Source of the DNA: Benincasa hispida
Lineage: Eukaryota > Streptophyta > Magnoliopsida > Cucurbitales > Cucurbitaceae
Assembly: GCF_009727055.1 (NCBI RefSeq)
Contig: NC_052349.1
Span: 30,297,682-30,361,681 of the forward strand
DNA: 64,000 nt
Direction of reading: 5' to 3'
Part shown: in pieces, positions 60,889-64,000 of the stretch
Layout: the number at the start of each line of letters is the position of its first letter
Position numbering within the stretch: position 1 is the stretch's first letter
The notes under the pieces: generated by a model
Seen by the model: only the letters and a program-made list of their open reading frames with translations
Database searches by the model: none
What the model was told of the DNA's origin: nothing
Translations under genes and position numbers: made by a program

Positions 60889-61770
60889 TGTTTGGATGCT
60901 GAGAGAGAGATGAGAGGTAGAGATGTCCCACTGGACGTGTCAATTTGTTTGCACGAGGTTTCCTGAGAAACGTATTTAGTGGAGTTGAACTTGAGTTGGT
61001 GTTGGTATTGATGTTGATGTTGATTTGATGCGATATGATTCCATCTCTAGTATTTGATCCTTTGATTCTCTCTCGGTTGAGTGGATGTGCTTGACTTGAA
61101 GAAAAAAGGCACCGAACGTTCTTGAAGTAGAAGTCTTGGAAGAATCTTTGTGTCTTCAAGAGTATTTTGTCTTCTAGGAGTGCAATTTCGGGATCTTGGG
61201 AGTCTTCTGCTTGTTGTGAATTCTCTCTAGCCTCTCTAAATGTAGAATTACCAACCGCTTGGAATGAGGAGCTCTTTTATTTATAGGGCTCTCTGATGGG
61301 CCTCATGGGTTGGGCCTAGTCTTTAGGCCCAATTAATTGGACTTGGGCCTGACCCTTGAGCCCTATTAATTGAACTTGACCTGACCTTTGAGCCCTATTA
61401 ATTAGACTTGGGTCAGACCTTTGGGCCCTATTAAATAGATTTGGGCCTATTTTGGCATTTTAGGCCCAAATTAAGCCCACATTTGGGCGTAACTGGACCA
61501 ACGCCCAAATTATAATATCGAATTGGGTGAAATTAATTTTACTCAACCCAACATTCATGACAAAAACACATGATGTCATCAGAATTCTTCTTCAATTTCA
61601 ATTTGGGACACATGTCGACTTTTAACTGGTCCCAAATTTGATGATTTTGGCATTTCGTCATTGATTTAATAAATTACGTGGCTATCCATGATTGGTCCAA
61701 AATTTCTCCTCCAACGTGTCCATTTTGTCTTGTTCTATTTATATTATTTTAATCATATAATATATTTTTA
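60889..61770 (-). repeat. Minus-facing LTR fragment of another retrotransposon
   Basis: The minus strand has a TATA box (CTATAAATAA, 61,277-61,286). Upstream of it lie about four 33 bp tandem units built around GAGCCCTATTAATT and GACTTGGGTCAGACC (starts near 61,325, 61,358, 61,390 and 61,423). Downstream of the TATA box is a CT/GA-mixed leader to 60,889. This is the layout of an LTR U3 with enhancer-like repeats. It abuts the truncated LTR of element 2. No partner LTR or coding region was found. Confidence 0.5.
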
Positions 61771-61778
61771 ATTATTAA

Positions 61779-62410
61779 TAGAGATATTCACGGAGTGGGG
61801 TGGGACCGGTGATGGCTTTTCCACTCCCCATTTCATTCCTTATCCTTATTAAATTCTCTACGATGATCGAAACGGAATGGAAAATTTGCGAGGATCGGAT
61901 TCCCTGTGAGGAGTTTTCCTTATTTTCCTTTTAAAAAATAAATTAACATAAATTGCTATTATGAAAAAGTTTTAATTAAATGATTGACTTTTATATGATT
62001 AGTTCCACATGAACAATTAGAATTTAAAAACAAATTACTCAAAATTTTCAAGTTAAAGGAAATAATTATCTATCAAATTATTTATAAGCATAATCTAAAT
62101 TTATTAAAATTCAAATATATTTTTTTGTTTTTACACTAAATCAAAAATATTCATTATTTTGATCAATAAACAATAAATCTTGAAAGTTAACTACAATATT
62201 TATATAATAAAAATAAATAACATGACATTATTATAATAAATATAAGAATAAAAATCTAATGGGGTAGGGGCGAAGGACATTCCCTGTCTCCATCCTCATT
62301 TAGCCTTCGGAGAATTTTCCTTTTTTATCTACTCCTCCCCCATTCCCTTCCTAAATGGAAATTCTCGCCCCATTCGAGGCAGGTTCCCGTGAAAAAGATG
62401 GACATCTCTA
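61779..62410. mobile_element. hAT-like MITE, 632 bp, copy 2
   Basis: Ends TAGAGATATTCA and TGGACATCTCTA. The 8 bp flanks are ATTATTAA (61,771-61,778) and GTTATTAA (62,411-62,418), with one mismatch. It belongs to the same family as 34,831-35,462, inverted relative to it, with GC-rich complementary arms around an AT-rich core. It lies about 610 bp past the stop codon of the second ATL gene. Confidence 0.82.
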
Positions 62411-63021
62411 GTTATTAATATTTAATTTACAATGATAATTAATTAACTAATTACTCATGAACTAAAAATTCATCCAAAATTATTCTAATCACTTTAACTT
62501 AACATCTCTTATACAAAAACTGTATTTTTAAAGTTTTGTAGTTAAGTTATATTTTAAGGTTTACAAAACACATGTAATGCATGTAATATCAAATTTCTGG
62601 AACAAAATTGTCAAATTTGAAAATTTTAGAGACAAAAATGCAATCTAACCCAAATTTCAAAAATTTAAAGACCAAAGATGTAATTTTTTCCAAAAAAATA
62701 AATAAATAAATAACATTATAAATGCATCACTCTATTATATTAGATTAAAAGTACACCACACTTATTAATATTAAATGCATTACAAAACTCTAGTGCCCAA
62801 AAGTCTAAAATTATAAATTATATAAAATTCAAATAAATGAAGCAAAACGATTCTTTGTTAAAATATATATATACACACAAAACTACAAAAATACAAATTC
62901 CAAAGACCATAAGATGTCGTTTATAGGTCTTTAGAAAAACCTGAAAAATATTCGGTTAATTTTAAGACCCTACATATTGTTTAAAAAAAAACAAAACAAA
63001 ACAAAAAAGATGTACTTAAAT
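62411..63021. other. 3' flank of the second ATL gene
   Basis: AT-rich DNA with short poly-A tracts and a (TAAA)n-like run at about 62,694-62,712. No gene is seen. Confidence 0.5.
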
Positions 63022-63485
63022 TTACAAATTTGATAAATTGGCGAAAGATGGAGGGTGCTGGAAGGAAGAATCGGACGGTGGAGATTTAATGAGAGGAGGC
63101 ATTCTACAAACAGGGCAAGAGGCATTCAATCGCAGCCATTCATCGATACAATCTTGATGGAAGAAATGCTGACATTGGGGAATACTCTTCACAGTCTCTT
63201 TGGGCCGATATTCGGACAAGCAAATTGGGCATATATTGTCATTGGGCCTTGGTAGACGCAGGCTTTCGCCCAATACAATTTTTGGATACGAATCGATAGT
63301 GGGCCCATCTAGGCCCATTAAAGTGGGCCGAGAAGAGATGACCCAATGGGCCTCAATGCTGGAATTGCGGCCTCGTGTGGAGGATCTTACTCGAGCACAA
63401 AAGCAGCATAAGAAGCCCAAAATACACATGCTTGCTGGTACTCCAACTCCAATAGATACCGCATACCGAGCCCCTCTTGGCATCC
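63022..63485 (-). CDS. ATL-type RING-H2 ubiquitin ligase, exon 2 only (second paralogue)
   Basis: This is the last exon of a gene whose first exon must lie to the right of the window. The acceptor is TTATTAG before 63,485, with the same split-codon phase (one base from exon 1 completes a Gly) as the ATL gene at 35,584. It encodes about 154 residues: the PRGARY stretch, a TM helix, the GLD motif ([19 protein letters not shown]) and a complete RING-H2 finger ([12 protein letters not shown] … [14 protein letters not shown] … CPVC). It is close to its neighbour but has a longer Ser/Pro-rich tail. The extracellular domain cannot be assessed. No damage is seen in this exon. An in-frame ATG just inside the exon should not be taken as the start. 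Confidence 0.88.
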
Positions 63486-64000
63486 CTAATAATCATTTAA
63501 AATATTTGTCTTATACGTCTTATATTATAATTTATATAATTCCGCAGATAAAACTATTATGATTTACACATATATCTTCAACTAAAATAAAACGAATTAT
63601 TATAATATATAGCTCTAAATACACTTACGATATGAAAAATATAAATGTATTACCAAATACTTTATTTCTTAATTTAAAATTACTTGAGAAGCTCAAATAT
63701 CTTCAAAGTGTTTATATAGGAAAAATGATATCATTTAAAAACTTCCTTTTTTGTTTCTCTCTCAAAGCTTTTTTGTGTATCTGTATATATATGTATGTAT
63801 ATATATATATAGATATATACGTATATATTTATGGTAAAAGTTGAACAATCCGTGTCGTTTTGTTTCAAAAAAGTCTAAGTCTATCTTAATGTTTGGTAGA
63901 TCAACAATCACCAATAACTATATTTTAAAAAAATATTTTATGCTAATTAGAAAAGAATTGAAAACGAGATTATACCTAACCATTTTTAACTACAATAGTG
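63486..64000 (-). other. Intron of the second ATL gene (partial)
   Basis: AT-rich sequence upstream of the exon 2 acceptor, with a TA/GTATA microsatellite at about 63,781-63,825. No frame resembling the GUB_WAK-like exon 1 occurs here, so the intron is over 500 bp or exon 1 is missing. Confidence 0.6.

Noticed and set aside
63022..63480. Complete small RING gene starting at the ATG at 63,480
   Set aside because: The ATG lies two bases inside a splice acceptor, and the same position in the paralogue is mid-gene after a long extracellular exon.

Overview
This is a repeat-rich stretch of a plant nuclear genome. The base composition (AT-rich, with poly-A/T runs), a DYW-class PPR gene, ATL-type RING-H2 genes with a spliced structure, and stacked LTR retrotransposons all point to a eudicot. 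The repeat vocabulary (long-LTR Ty1/copia elements, an Athila-type Ty3/gypsy element with a tRNA-Asp-like primer site, tRNA-derived SINE-like tails) suggests a cucurbit, but that is inference from pattern memory, not a search.

Real host genes are few. (1) A single-exon 849-codon PLS/DYW pentatricopeptide repeat gene on the minus strand at 23.9-26.5 kb, closely resembling Arabidopsis EMB2261 (At3g49170). (2) A two-exon ATL20/21/22-type RING-H2 ubiquitin ligase gene, minus strand, 35.6-37.4 kb, with an extracellular GUB_WAK-type domain in exon 1 and TM + RING in exon 2. (3) The exon 2 of a second ATL paralogue, minus strand, 63.0-63.5 kb, whose first exon lies beyond the window. (4) A decayed multi-exon Lys/Glu-rich gene, plus strand, 8.96-10.18 kb.

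The rest is mostly transposons. From left to right: a hAT-type MITE (5.8-6.4 kb); a decayed possible gypsy LTR (6.6-8.8 kb); a minus-strand copia element with a 1.9 kb LTR (10.5-17.2 kb), broken by an opposite-facing LTR (17.2-19.25 kb); a complete small copia element with a perfect 5 bp target duplication (27.4-32.6 kb); two hAT-like non-autonomous elements (33.0-34.7 and 34.8-35.5 kb); then a 20 kb nest between the two ATL genes. In that nest a plus-strand copia fragment (39.1-40.8 kb) is cut by a large minus-strand copia element (40.8-60.9 kb). One LTR of that element carries an Athila-like gag-protease element (42.7-49.7 kb), and the other carries a solo LTR (57.1-59.3 kb). A minus-facing LTR fragment and another hAT-like MITE lead to the second ATL gene.

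Three features are products of sequencing or assembly rather than biology: a 38 bp back-to-back Tn5 mosaic-end (mate-pair junction adapter) at 47,202-47,239, and two exact direct duplications on either side of a single N (1,245 bp around position 13,587 and 51 bp around 58,526). I found no undescribed functional system. The most interesting biology is the transposon-split ATL pair, the nested insertions, and short CG-containing palindromic words that are enriched in unrelated LTR families.
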